From assembly GCA_012519525.1 (NCBI GenBank), contig JAAYQB010000143.1, forward strand, positions 1 to 37,784: DNA of 37,784 bases. Direction: 5' to 3'. The DNA comes from Bacteroidales bacterium. GTDB taxonomy: Bacteria; Bacteroidota; Bacteroidia; Bacteroidales; WCHB1-69. The notes below the pieces were generated by a model. That model had not been told where the DNA came from. It saw nothing but the letters and a program-made list of their open reading frames with translations, and did no database searches. Made by a program: the position numbers and the translations under genes. Below, in pieces: positions 8,081 through 15,993 of the stretch; the first letter of the stretch is position 1, and every line of letters begins with the position of its first letter.

Positions 8081-9348
8081 TATTTATAGGTGTTTTTCCA
8101 CATTTTTTGCAATTGGCTACGCAAGTCCTTTTCTCTTGCGTTATTTCCCGGCTCGTAGAATTTTTTCCCTTTTAATTCTTGCGGCATAAAATCGCTTTCA
8201 ATAAAATTTCCCTGAAAATCATGTGCATACTTATAGCCGGCACCATACGATAAATTTTTCATAAGACCGGTAGGTGCATTCCGAAGAGCAAGAGGAACCG
8301 ATAAATTTTTTGTTTTTTCTACAGCACTAAGTGCTGCTTCTATAGCAAGATAAGAGGCATTGCTTTTGGGAGAGCAAGCCAAATAAATAGCCGTTTGCGA
8401 CAAGATAATACGCGATTCGGGCATACCAATCATTGTTACAGCCTGAAAGCAATTGGTAGCAAGCAATAAAGCATTGGGATTAGCATTTCCTATGTCTTCG
8501 GCAGCCAAAATCACCATTCGACGAGCAATGAATTTAGGGTCTTCGCCCGCCGCAATCATACGAGCAAGCCAATACAGTGCGGCATTGGGATCGCTACCAC
8601 GCATTGATTTAATAAAAGCAGAAATAACATCGTAATGCATTTCGCCCGATTTATCGTAAATTTGCAAGTTTTGCTGTATAACATTCATTACCGTTTCGTC
8701 GGTAACTTGTATTTCATCTTCTTTCGAAACAAGACTGTAAACACTTAATTCAAAAGCATTGAGCAACTTCCTTACATCACCCCCCGAAATATACATCAAG
8801 GCATCGGTAGAGTGAATAACTATTGTCTTCGATAATTTTTTTTGCAATAATTCCTTTGCTTGTTCTAAAATTTTCTTGAGATGACTTTCTTCCAAAGGCT
8901 TCAATATATAGATTTGACAACGCGACAATAAGGGAGAAATGACTTCAAAAGACGGATTTTCGGTGGTAGCCCCAATTAAAGTAACGATTCCTTGCTCAAC
9001 AGCACCCAACAAGGAATCTTGTTGAGACTTACTAAAACGGTGAATTTCATCTATAAACAGAATAGAGGGTGCATTCGTTTTTTTCGCATTATCAATAACT
9101 TCACGCACTTCGCGAACACCGGAATTAATAGCACTTAATTTGTAAAAATTAAACTTTAAATGTTCCGCTATAAGATAGGCTAATGTCGTTTTGCCTACAC
9201 CGGGAGGTCCCCATAAAATCATTGAAGGTATTTTCCCCATATCCAACGATTTACGAAGAATAGCCCCCTCGCCTACTAAAAACTCTTGTCCGTAATATTC
9301 ATCAAAGGATGTAGGACGCATTTCTTCTGCTAAAGGAACTGATTTCAT
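8077..9348 (-). CDS. rarA: Replication-associated recombination ATPase RarA/MgsA
   Basis: AAA+ clamp-loader-like ATPase acting at stalled replication forks; homologue of E. coli RarA and eukaryotic WRNIP1. Walker A is GPPGVGKTT (47-55) and Walker B ILFIDEIH (96-103). The sensor-1 region reads IGATTENPSFEV and the arginine-finger region LLSRCQIY. The C-terminal tetramerisation domain contains the family-specific DPNAALYWLARMIAAGEDP stretch. Length 423 is normal. The gene is convergent with tsaE with overlapping stop codons. Upstream I see only a poor promoter match. Confidence 0.93.
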   Translation of the reverse strand: MKSVPLAEEMRPTSFDEYYGQEFLVGEGAILRKSLDMGKIPSMILWGPPGVGKTTLAYLIAEHLKFNFYKLSAINSGVREVREVIDNAKKTNAPSILFIDEIHRFSKSQQDSLLGAVEQGIVTLIGATTENPSFEVISPLLSRCQIYILKPLEESHLKKILEQAKELLQKKLSKTIVIHSTDALMYISGGDVRKLLNAFELSVYSLVSKEDEIQVTDETVMNVIQQNLQIYDKSGEMHYDVISAFIKSMRGSDPNAALYWLARMIAAGEDPKFIARRMVILAAEDIGNANPNALLLATNCFQAVTMIGMPESRIILSQTAIYLACSPKSNASYLAIEAALSAVEKTKNLSVPLALRNAPTGLMKNLSYGAGYKYAHDFQGNFIESDFMPQELKGKKFYEPGNNAREKDLRSQLQKMWKNTYKY

Positions 9349-9406
9349 ACTAAAATATAATTCTACAAATCAATAAAAATTGAATTGCAAATCGTTTTGA
9401 TTTATA

Positions 9407-11851
9407 TTATTTACATTCGGCACAAATGATATTTTTAGCAGCCAAATTTTCGCGAATAAGAACAGAATATGTTTTTATTTCATTGCAGAAACGAGTTCTA
9501 TTTTTTTGAGCTGCCAATCGGCAAGCCGTTTCAAAATTTTTCGCCGTATAGGTGTTTTCACTGATAGAATACAAATTCAAATAAGTGAAAATAAAATCTT
9601 CGCTTACAGACGAATCAGTAATAAAAGGATCCATAGTCGTTCTGGCAAATTCATAATCTTCGTATTCGATAAAAGTAGAGGCTACTTCATAGGCTTTTTG
9701 CCAAGTAGTAATGGTCGGCAATGATATTTGTTTTATCTTTTCATAAACCGTACTCATCAAATTTTCATCGGGTGATTCACTTTCATTTATGAAATCCAAC
9801 ACTTTATACTGAAAAGTCATATTCAATGCATCTACTTTCGTGGGATAAGTTTTGCCTATGTTAATATTGTAAAACTTATCAATTTTAACTTGTTTAGGTG
9901 TAACCTGCGAAGTAGATGTTATCTCTTCGTCAAGCACCGAACAGCAAAGTGCATTGAACTCAGCTACTAAATTTTTATTGTCAAATTTATACAAATCAAT
10001 AACATTTTTCATAAAATCAGAAGACCAAGCACCTTTGAAAAACGACAACATATAATATTTGTTGGTTAAAAAAGGCAACATATTCGCCCGATAAGGAATA
10101 TTCATGCTGTCAATTAAATCTTTTGTATACTTACCGTCTTCCACCCTTTTCATAATAAATTTTTGAATGGCAAAAGCCATAGGTAAATCCCCTTTTTCCA
10201 ATGTTTTATTGAATTTATTAACCACAAAACCTTGTTCGTATTGTTCCGATATATCGTAAGTGGCATACATAACAATATGCGCTCTTCGATGGTTTTTTAA
10301 AATAGGTTCCAAACTCTTTACCAATTTAGCATTTTTCAATTGTGCACTCAAGTCGTTTTTAGATAAATTAGCCAAATTAGCATGTTCTTTACTATTCTTT
10401 AAGTCATTCACTAATAAGTCATAGCCATCACTAAACTCTATCTTATGCGTAAGATTTTCAACTTGCATTTTCTTTAATGCATTGACAATACTTTCCGAAC
10501 GCTTTTTCTGTAACACTTCATTCGATTGTTGACTTCCTTCTAAAGATGTAGATGCCACTATAACAATACTATCAATAATAAATTTCGGTTCTCTCAGAGC
10601 TTCAATAAAAGGACGTATATCTTCTGCTACATATTCCGATTTATTGACTTCAAAAGGCACATTAAATTCCAATACCGTTTTTTCCGCTTGCGGGATATAA
10701 TTAATAGTAGTTTGAATACCCGACAAATCGGGAACCAAACTTGTTTTCCCTGAGTAATCCGATGTAACTTGTTTTACATTTGTCTTAATCAAAGTTTTAC
10801 ATACTACTTTATCTTTTATGACAATAAGATTAATGTCATACGGAGCACTTACATTATTGGGAATGCTACCGATATATACGCTGAGACCTTTATTTTTCTT
10901 ATCGCTTATTTCATTCTTTTTTTCCAATTTTTTGAAACGAATGTATTTTGGCATTACGCCGCGATTGTAGAAATTAAAATCCACATCATTTTGCTGATTG
11001 CAAGCATATTGAGAATGCTGAACGATATCAATTGCTATGCCATCTTTTTTCTTTCCTATTAAACGTTTAAGTTCTTTTATGTTAGGATGAACAAAATAAA
11101 TATCATTGCCTTTTAAGGTAATGCATTTTTGAAGGTTTTCTATGCCTTTCACTTCACACTTACGGCAAGTTTTTTCATTGTAAGGTTTTAAGCGATACGA
11201 CTTGCGTGTGTAAGTAGTATTTCTGTAAGTAATATCATCTTTATTAAACGATAAATCATTTCCAAATACCAATGATATATAAACGTTTTTATTATTATTA
11301 TCTACCGATGTTCCGACACCGATATAGGTAAATTTTTTATTCAAAGGAATAACACTTGTTTTTGAATTTTTCAGCAAATAACCAACTGCCTCAGTCGCTA
11401 CTTCCAAATAAGAATAATCGCTTCTGGCATTGTCTTTTGTAGCTTTTGCTCTTGTTATTAACTCGGCAACACGTTTGGTTCCACCCGCTTTCACCGAACG
11501 CAATTCAGAGGTCTTCAAATAACTTACCACATTTTTATACGTTCTTTCTTTTTTCTTCGCCATAAATGCCGACTGATAGGTGGCTGCGGTATCCAATATA
11601 TCTTTATTGGTCAACGGCTCTGCAAAGTTGCAGTTTTTTCTCGCATAATTAATAACTTCAATGATACAAGCCTTTAGAATATCACTGTCATAATCAATCG
11701 GATTGAAGTTTTTCAAAAAATCAGGATGAGTTTCTCCTACTTTTTCATAGTCAATATCACAGATAGGTGATTGTTGTGCATACACTGAATGACTACGACT
11801 AAAAAATGCAGCTAAAAAAATGGCTAAAAAATAAGTAAAAAATTGTTTCAT
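9407..11851 (-). CDS. Large secreted protein with CAP-like and OmpA-like domains
   Basis: Protein of 814 residues with a clear Sec signal peptide (hydrophobic 5-17, likely cut after SVYA, residue 25). Residues about 50-200 look like a CAP/SCP domain: a helix with EVINYARKNC (65-74) and the late strand pair YIGVGTS...VYISLVFG (177-197). A Cys-rich linker follows (Cys229, 232, 243, 284). Residues about 390-470 match the OmpA-like fold used by Bacteroidales envelope proteins (FNVPFEVNKSEY, then STSLEGS...N...KKRSESI). The last 220 residues are helical and TPR-like. There is no lipobox and no type IX sorting domain. It stands as a single gene with its own promoter. An envelope or peptidoglycan-associated role is inference; domain calls are by eye. 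Confidence 0.7.
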   Translation of the reverse strand: MKQFFTYFLAIFLAAFFSRSHSVYAQQSPICDIDYEKVGETHPDFLKNFNPIDYDSDILKACIIEVINYARKNCNFAEPLTNKDILDTAATYQSAFMAKKKERTYKNVVSYLKTSELRSVKAGGTKRVAELITRAKATKDNARSDYSYLEVATEAVGYLLKNSKTSVIPLNKKFTYIGVGTSVDNNNKNVYISLVFGNDLSFNKDDITYRNTTYTRKSYRLKPYNEKTCRKCEVKGIENLQKCITLKGNDIYFVHPNIKELKRLIGKKKDGIAIDIVQHSQYACNQQNDVDFNFYNRGVMPKYIRFKKLEKKNEISDKKNKGLSVYIGSIPNNVSAPYDINLIVIKDKVVCKTLIKTNVKQVTSDYSGKTSLVPDLSGIQTTINYIPQAEKTVLEFNVPFEVNKSEYVAEDIRPFIEALREPKFIIDSIVIVASTSLEGSQQSNEVLQKKRSESIVNALKKMQVENLTHKIEFSDGYDLLVNDLKNSKEHANLANLSKNDLSAQLKNAKLVKSLEPILKNHRRAHIVMYATYDISEQYEQGFVVNKFNKTLEKGDLPMAFAIQKFIMKRVEDGKYTKDLIDSMNIPYRANMLPFLTNKYYMLSFFKGAWSSDFMKNVIDLYKFDNKNLVAEFNALCCSVLDEEITSTSQVTPKQVKIDKFYNINIGKTYPTKVDALNMTFQYKVLDFINESESPDENLMSTVYEKIKQISLPTITTWQKAYEVASTFIEYEDYEFARTTMDPFITDSSVSEDFIFTYLNLYSISENTYTAKNFETACRLAAQKNRTRFCNEIKTYSVLIRENLAAKNIICAECK

Positions 11852-11891
11852 TATTTATTTTATTTTAATATTTATATTGTTTTATTTTATG

Positions 11892-11899
11892 CAAAAATA
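11892..11899 (-). promoter_or_regulatory. -7 box for the CAP/OmpA-like gene
   Basis: On the minus strand this reads TATTTTTG, fitting TANNTTTG. It lies about 41 bases before the ATG at 11851. A convincing -33 element is not obvious. Confidence 0.45.
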
Positions 11900-11940
11900 A
11901 TATTTTTTTTCATACTTCTCCATATAAATTCTCTTTTTTT

Positions 11941-13035
11941 TTACACATTGAATCGAATATGTAAAATATCACCGTCTTGTACTACGTAGTTTTTTCCTTC
12001 CACAGTAAGTTTCCCTGCTTTTTTACAATTCAGTTCCGAACCGTAAGTTATCATATCGTCATATTTAATGACTTCGGCACGAATAAATCCTCTTTCCAAA
12101 TCACTGTGTATAACACCGGCTGCTTGCGGTGCTAAACTACCTTTCGTAATTGTCCATGCCCTATTTTCTTTTCCTCCTACCGTAAAAAACGATATGAGAT
12201 TCAACAGCTTATAAGCTGCTTGCAATAATTTATTCACTCCCGGCTCTTGTATGCCGACATCTTCTAAAAAGAGTGCTTGGTCTTCTTCTTCTAATTCTGC
12301 TATTTCAGCTTCCAATTTTCCGGCTATTACTAAAATCTGATTATCGCTATCCTTAAAATAATCAATTACCGACTCCGAATATTTATTGCCGGTCAAGACC
12401 GATTTTTCATCAACATTACAAACATACAAAATAGGTTTAGCGCTTAGCAACATCATGTCTTCTACCACTTTTTTTTCACTGTCGGGTAAATCCAAAGTCC
12501 TGACATTTTGAAAGTTTTCAAGATGATTTTTATATTTCTGCAATACTTCCACCTGAAAACGGGCTTCTTTGTCGCCTACTCTTGCTGCTTTATCTACTTT
12601 TTGTATTTTACGTTCTATTTGCTCCAAATCTTTAATTTGAAGCTCTAAATCAATAGTTTCTATATCTCTCACAGGATTAACACTCCCATCGATGTGCGGT
12701 AAGTTATCGTCATCATAGCAACGCAGCACGTGAATCAAAGCATCGCACAAACGTATATCGGCTAAAAAAGAATTGCCAATCCCTTCGCCCTGATTAGAAC
12801 CTTTTGTTAATCCCGGAATGTCAATTATTTCAACGGTAGCATACACCAACTGCTCAGCAGTGATTAGTTGATGTATTTTTTCTAATCGTTCATCGGGAAT
12901 ATTACAAATTCCCACGTTCGATTTATCGCTACTAAAAGCAAAATTAGTAACTTGTGCTTTTGTTTTCGACATGCAATTAAACAAAGTGGTTTTCCCTGAA
13001 TTGGTAATGCCGATAATACCACACTTTAATCCCAT
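11941..13035 (-). CDS. ychF: YchF/EngD family ribosome-associated ATPase, divergent P-loop
   Basis: Obg-type P-loop protein that binds ATP and ribosomes and takes part in stress control of translation. The 364 residues span G domain, coiled-coil insert (about 130-165) and the C-terminal TGS domain (ending NYVVQDGDILHIRFNV). The P-loop reads GITNSGKT (9-16), whereas most YchF proteins have GLPNVGKS, and NFAFSSDKSNVG (31-42) stands where NFPFCTIEPNVG is usual. EIIDIPGLTKGSNQGEG is the switch II region. It follows the NifU-like gene by 11 bases. It may be a second YchF-type subfamily rather than the standard one. Confidence 0.85.
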   Translation of the reverse strand: MGLKCGIIGITNSGKTTLFNCMSKTKAQVTNFAFSSDKSNVGICNIPDERLEKIHQLITAEQLVYATVEIIDIPGLTKGSNQGEGIGNSFLADIRLCDALIHVLRCYDDDNLPHIDGSVNPVRDIETIDLELQIKDLEQIERKIQKVDKAARVGDKEARFQVEVLQKYKNHLENFQNVRTLDLPDSEKKVVEDMMLLSAKPILYVCNVDEKSVLTGNKYSESVIDYFKDSDNQILVIAGKLEAEIAELEEEDQALFLEDVGIQEPGVNKLLQAAYKLLNLISFFTVGGKENRAWTITKGSLAPQAAGVIHSDLERGFIRAEVIKYDDMITYGSELNCKKAGKLTVEGKNYVVQDGDILHIRFNV

Positions 13036-13046
13036 AAAACTTTGGT

Positions 13047-13292
13047 TTAGAACATTAAATTTATATCTACAACCTCTTTTATTTCCGGAAGATGTTTGAC
13101 GATGGTTTTTTCCACACCGTCTTTTAAAGTCATTCTGCTATAAGGACAGCTTCCGCAAGCACCTTGTAACTCCACTTTTACAACATTGTCAGCTGTTAAT
13201 TCCACAAAACGAATATCTCCGCCATCAGCCTGAAGATGAGGTCTTATTTGATCAATTATATGAACTACTTTTTGTTCTAATGTCATTTCCAT
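13047..13292 (-). CDS. NifU C-terminal-like Fe-S scaffold protein
   Basis: Single-domain Nfu-type protein of 81 residues that carries or transfers an iron-sulfur cluster through the CxxC in GACGSCPYS. Also typical are RPHLQADGGDIRFV near the N-terminus and the GVEKTIVKHLPEI helix. The ATG at 13292 is chosen. A longer reading from TTG at 13328 would overlap the -7 box at 13326-13333 and adds an unrelated hydrophobic stretch. It is followed after 11 bases by ychF. Confidence 0.9.
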   Translation of the reverse strand: MEMTLEQKVVHIIDQIRPHLQADGGDIRFVELTADNVVKVELQGACGSCPYSRMTLKDGVEKTIVKHLPEIKEVVDINLMF

Positions 13293-13325
13293 TTTAAAAT
13301 AAATTTTAAATAAAAATAATAAATG

Positions 13326-13333
13326 CAAAAATA
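13326..13333 (-). promoter_or_regulatory. -7 box for the nfu-ychF pair
   Basis: Minus-strand TATTTTTG, 33 bases before the ATG at 13292. It fits TANNTTTG and decides the start of the NifU-like protein, because an upstream TTG start would lie within it. Confidence 0.5.
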
Positions 13334-13597
13334 CAAGAAAATACCAAACAATACCTACATTTCCGTTAAAATTATCAATCTATTTTTAAGCTACTCTATG
13401 TGAGATGGAATTTGTATAGAACGAATAAAAAAACAGACAAAAGCCGAATTGAAAATAGAAGGTAAAATAAAAACAAAAAAAAAATTATTGACGCTTTAGA
13501 TACTTTAACCACAACAACTTAAACAGTGTCGTTCAATTGATAAGAAAAAATAATTGTTAAAAATAAGAAATTACGACAAACATTTCAATTATTCTGA
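13334..13597. other. Non-coding intergenic stretch
   Basis: About 330 bases separate the nfu and antiporter genes. The middle part is A-rich and contains a short open stretch (around 13410-13500) with a Lys/Ile-rich translation, but no good start and no recognisable product. I see no RNA gene and no stable hairpin. Confidence 0.5.
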
Positions 13598-13605
13598 TAA
13601 TTTTG
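13598..13605 (+). promoter_or_regulatory. -7 box for the antiporter gene
   Basis: TAATTTTG fits TANNTTTG, 58 bases before the ATG at 13663. No convincing -33 element at the usual distance. Confidence 0.4.
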
Positions 13606-13662
13606 CAAAAAAAATAACAATTGTAGTTAACAGCAAAAATTTCATAAAAAAACAACACATAC

Positions 13663-15822
13663 ATGTTAGATTTTTTCAATAAATTAGCCGAAGAATTTGT
13701 ACTGCCATTGGAAAATCCTATCTTGGTTTTTTCATTGGTATTATTTATTATCTTACTATCGCCCATTGTTTTAAAGAGGTTTAGCATTCCGGGAATCATC
13801 GGGTTAATTATTGCAGGGGTCATTATTGGACCTTACGGATTCAATATGGTGAAAAAAGAGTCAATAGAACTATTTTCAACATTAGGACTATTGTATATTA
13901 TGTTTATAGCAGGACTTGAACTTGACTTAAACGAATTTAAAGCCAATAAATACAAAAGTCTTCTATTTGGTATTTTTACATTTATTTTTCCATTATCTAT
14001 CGGATTTCCCGTATGTCATTATCTTTTAGGCTATGATTTTAACGCAAGTTTACTTACAGCCAGCATGTTTGCCACCCATACATTGGTGGCTTATCCGATA
14101 GTAAGCAAATTGGGGGTTTCAAAAAATCAAGCTGTTGCTGTTACGGTAGGCGGTACAATTTTGACCGATACGGCAGTACTTATTATTTTAGCCGTTGTTA
14201 TGGGAAAAAGCCAAGGGTCTTTAAATCAAGAGTTCTGGATAAAACTTGGCGTATCATTTGTTATTTTTACGGCTATTATGTTTTTACTTATTCCTCGTAT
14301 AGCCAAATGGTTTTTCCGTAAATTAGAAAGCGAAAAACATTCACACTACATTTTTGTATTATCGGTTGTTTTCTTTGCCGCTTTCTTAGCAGAAGTAGCC
14401 GGATTAGAACCTATTATTGGGGCTTTCGCAGCCGGATTAGCACTCAACAAACTCATTCCCAACTCATCGGCATTAATGAACCGTATCGAATTTATGGGTA
14501 ATTCGCTGTTCATTCCCTTTTTTCTTATCAGCGTAGGAATGATTGTAGATGTTAGAGTAATTTTGAGCGGACCTATGGCAATTATTATCGCTGTTACGCT
14601 CTCAGTAGTAGCTATAGCAAGCAAATGGATAGCTGCCTTATTTACACAATTGATTTTCAGATATTCCAAACTGCAACGCCAACTCATATTCGGACTAAGT
14701 AGCTCGCATGCAGCGGCTACCCTTGCCGTTATATTAGTAGGCTATAGAGCTAAGATTATTGACGACAATATACTTAACGGAACAATTATTCTTATTTTAA
14801 TTACATGTATCGTGGCTTCGTTTGTAACTGAAAAAGCGGCTAAACAACTCGTTGTTCAATCCGATAGTGAAGAAACAAACGTTACAAAAAAAACAGCCTC
14901 TACCAAAAGCGAACACATACTCTTGCCTATCGAAAACGTAGCCAATTTTGCTAAAATTGAAAAATTGTTAGAGTTGGGTATTCTTGTCAAAGATAAAAAA
15001 TCAGTATACCCCATATCGATACTTACGGTAGTAGCAAATGACAGCGATGCCGAACTTAATTTGGTAAAAGCAAGAAATAAGTTAGAAGATTTTGCACGAC
15101 ACGCTTCAGCTTCAGAAACTAAAGTCAATGTTATTACGACTATCGATCACAATCCGGGAAGTGGAATCGGGCGTATTTCACGCGAAATCATGGCTGACAT
15201 TATTATTTTAGGATGGCCCACACGCACAGGATTTATTAATAAACTAATCGGCGAAAAAATAGATTCCATTCTAAGCAATACCGATAAAACTATTTATGTG
15301 TGTCATTTAGAAAAACCTTTAGCCGTACATAAACGACTTGTTATTACTATTCCGCCTTTAGCCGAACACGAAAACGGTTTTAAATTATGGTTTGTCAATA
15401 TGGCGAAATTAGCACAAGAACTCAGCATTTCCATTCAACTTTACTCTAACGAATCGACACAGAAAGCCGTTGAAAGACTGTATAAAGAAAATAAACTAAG
15501 CGCATCAATCCACAAACACATCTTTGCCGAATGGGAGGACTTCTTAATCCTATCTCGAAACATTGGTGAAGACGACCTCATTGTCTTGGTAGCTGCTCGA
15601 AAAGGTGCTACTTCTTATTTAAACGTCATGGATAATTTACCATGGAAATTAGAAAAATATTTCAAAACAAATAGTCGCTTAATTATTTATCCTCAGCATT
15701 TTAGCAACGAAAACATTCTCGACCAATACCATGACGTTACAGGTCAGCCTTTGAATAAAGGAATAGAAGTGGTGCAAAAAATCGGAAAAGGAATCGGTAC
15801 TATTTTTAAAACCGACTCATAA
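13663..15822 (+). CDS. Kef/NhaP-type cation:proton antiporter with USP-like C-terminus
   Basis: Inner-membrane monovalent cation/H+ exchanger of the CPA2 type. Residues about 20-390 contain around 12 hydrophobic segments with family stretches FIAGLELDLNEF and ATHTLVAYPIVSKLG. Residues about 410-540 and 550-690 look like two universal-stress-protein-type domains, in place of the TrkA-N domain found in KefB/KefC. Such a tail may sense nucleotides and gate transport; this is inference. The gene appears monocistronic. Length 719 agrees with other Bacteroidota antiporters that have this C-terminal arrangement. Confidence 0.88.
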   Translation: MLDFFNKLAEEFVLPLENPILVFSLVLFIILLSPIVLKRFSIPGIIGLIIAGVIIGPYGFNMVKKESIELFSTLGLLYIMFIAGLELDLNEFKANKYKSLLFGIFTFIFPLSIGFPVCHYLLGYDFNASLLTASMFATHTLVAYPIVSKLGVSKNQAVAVTVGGTILTDTAVLIILAVVMGKSQGSLNQEFWIKLGVSFVIFTAIMFLLIPRIAKWFFRKLESEKHSHYIFVLSVVFFAAFLAEVAGLEPIIGAFAAGLALNKLIPNSSALMNRIEFMGNSLFIPFFLISVGMIVDVRVILSGPMAIIIAVTLSVVAIASKWIAALFTQLIFRYSKLQRQLIFGLSSSHAAATLAVILVGYRAKIIDDNILNGTIILILITCIVASFVTEKAAKQLVVQSDSEETNVTKKTASTKSEHILLPIENVANFAKIEKLLELGILVKDKKSVYPISILTVVANDSDAELNLVKARNKLEDFARHASASETKVNVITTIDHNPGSGIGRISREIMADIIILGWPTRTGFINKLIGEKIDSILSNTDKTIYVCHLEKPLAVHKRLVITIPPLAEHENGFKLWFVNMAKLAQELSISIQLYSNESTQKAVERLYKENKLSASIHKHIFAEWEDFLILSRNIGEDDLIVLVAARKGATSYLNVMDNLPWKLEKYFKTNSRLIIYPQHFSNENILDQYHDVTGQPLNKGIEVVQKIGKGIGTIFKTDS

Positions 15823-15920
15823 CACACCGAAGATGAATTTGGGTTATCCGAAATATCCGCAAATTAAAAAAATGAAAAAAGGCTTATTCTAAAGTCAATA
15901 AAAATATTTCATTTTCAAAG

Positions 15921-15948
15921 TTTAGCTTTCTATTTTTTTATACTTTTG
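15921..15948 (+). promoter_or_regulatory. Promoter for the uvrD-like gene
   Basis: TACTTTTG at 15941-15948 with TTTA at 15921-15924 sixteen bases upstream. It lies 45 bases before the TTG start. Confidence 0.5.
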
Positions 15949-15993
15949 TATAACGAAAAATACAGCAATACTAATTAAGTAATATATCTGAAA

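Noticed and set aside
13292..13328. N-terminal extension of the NifU-like protein from a TTG codon
   Set aside because: The TTG lies within the -7 promoter box and the added residues are not part of the family.
13401..13500. Lys-rich open stretch between nfu and the antiporter gene that could be a gene remnant
   Set aside because: No good start, very short, composition explained by A-rich DNA, no recognisable protein similarity.
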